Assembly: GCA_029553845.1 (NCBI GenBank)
Contig: JAKPKF010000344.1
Coordinates: 1 to 6,669 of the forward strand
Direction of reading: 5' to 3'
From: a bacterium
Lineage (GTDB): Bacteria; Patescibacteria; Dojkabacteria; SC72
DNA: 6,669 nt
Part shown: positions 6,394-6,669 of the stretch, piece by piece
How the letters are laid out: each line of letters begins with the position of its first letter
Position numbering within the stretch: the first letter of the stretch is position 1
The notes under the pieces: generated by a model
Told to the model about the DNA's origin: nothing
Database searches by the model: none
Seen by the model: the letters and a program-made list of their open reading frames with translations, nothing else
Made by a program: the position numbers and the translations under genes

Positions 6394-6669
6394 ATGGAAG
6401 AGAAGACAGTACAAGTAAATGTAAAAGATATAGCACAGTCTCCACAGAAGCTTAGACTTGTGGCGGATACAGTAAGAGGAAAACAGGCAGACAAAGCTCT
6501 TGATATATTAATGGTTTTGAATAAAAAGGGATGCGATATTGTAAAGAAAGCTCTACTCTCAGGAATCGCAAGTGCAAGAGAATTACACAGTGTAGATAAA
6601 GATGAGCTAGTTGTAAGTAAAATATCTGTTGATGAAAGCAGAACTCTTAAGAGAGTTAGATTTGCATCA
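6394..6669 (+). CDS. rplV: 50S ribosomal protein L22, 3' end cut by the window edge
   Basis: L22 binds 23S rRNA, and its long beta hairpin, which would lie beyond the window end, lines the peptide exit tunnel. The frame from the ATG at 6394 stays open for 92 codons to the last base. It reads like L22: the segment SPQKLRLVADTVRGKQADKA (about 16-35), ALDILMVLNKKG, a helix KKALLSGIASARELH (about 51-65), then VVSKISVDESRTLKRVRFAS, whose equivalent elsewhere precedes the conserved R-x-GRA text. The usual SAIANAEHN motif is changed to SGIASARELH, common enough in divergent lineages. It follows rpsS by 19 bases, its expected place. The start lacks a Shine-Dalgarno site. Confidence 0.93.
   Translation, partial: MEEKTVQVNVKDIAQSPQKLRLVADTVRGKQADKALDILMVLNKKGCDIVKKALLSGIASARELHSVDKDELVVSKISVDESRTLKRVRFAS

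Noticed and set aside
1..6669. Alternative genetic code with TGA reassigned, as in some Patescibacteria
   Set aside because: No in-frame TGA occurs in any gene here and Trp is encoded by TGG. The absence of TGA stops in eight genes is too small a sample to suggest reassignment.

Overview
The window is an A+T-rich bacterial segment carrying the junction of the str operon and the S10 operon, with every gene on the plus strand: fusA (5' truncated by the window edge), tuf, rpsJ, rplC, rplD, rplW, rplB, rpsS and rplV (3' truncated). All encode elongation factors or ribosomal proteins, and no mobile element, CRISPR array or RNA gene was seen. Arginine is written almost only as AGA/AGG and glycine mostly as GGA/GGT. 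Stops are TAA except TAG for fusA; TGA is neither used as a stop nor present in frame, and TGG encodes Trp, so the standard bacterial code fits.

Origin: gene order, the L3 core (GQSDRLRAPGSIG), the A+T-rich composition and the general lack of Shine-Dalgarno sites suggest a Candidate Phyla Radiation (Patescibacteria)-type bacterium. This is inference from remembered family patterns, not a phylogeny, and the phylum is not resolved.

Layout: 1-2020 fusA; 2021-2153 a 133-base spacer holding a possible promoter, a 23-base perfect palindrome and a 34-base stretch of only A and T just before tuf; 2154-3326 tuf; 3327-3391 a 65-base spacer with a strong GAAA-capped hairpin and short U-rich tail (terminator or attenuator); then a tight S10 cluster, 3392 to the window end, with spacers of 1-19 bases and one 11-base overlap (rplD/rplW). 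EF-Tu delivers aminoacyl-tRNA, EF-G drives translocation, and L2, L3, L4, L22, L23, S10 and S19 are ribosome parts. The arrangement suggests coordinated expression, with tuf separable as its own high-output unit.

Most notable: both translational GTPases depart from the near-universal guanine-recognition motifs. The G4 motif NKxD is NKIN in EF-G and NKFG in EF-Tu, so the base-specificity aspartate is missing from both. In both proteins an aspartate appears instead in the G5 loop, where families normally have SA (EF-Tu GSAL becomes GDAL; EF-G GSAF becomes GGDS). EF-Tu also has KSITI in place of RGITI in switch I. P-loop, G2 Thr, G3 and catalytic His remain where visible, and the reading frames are intact. 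This looks like a parallel remodelling of the guanine pocket in two partner GTPases and is the main thing to follow up.
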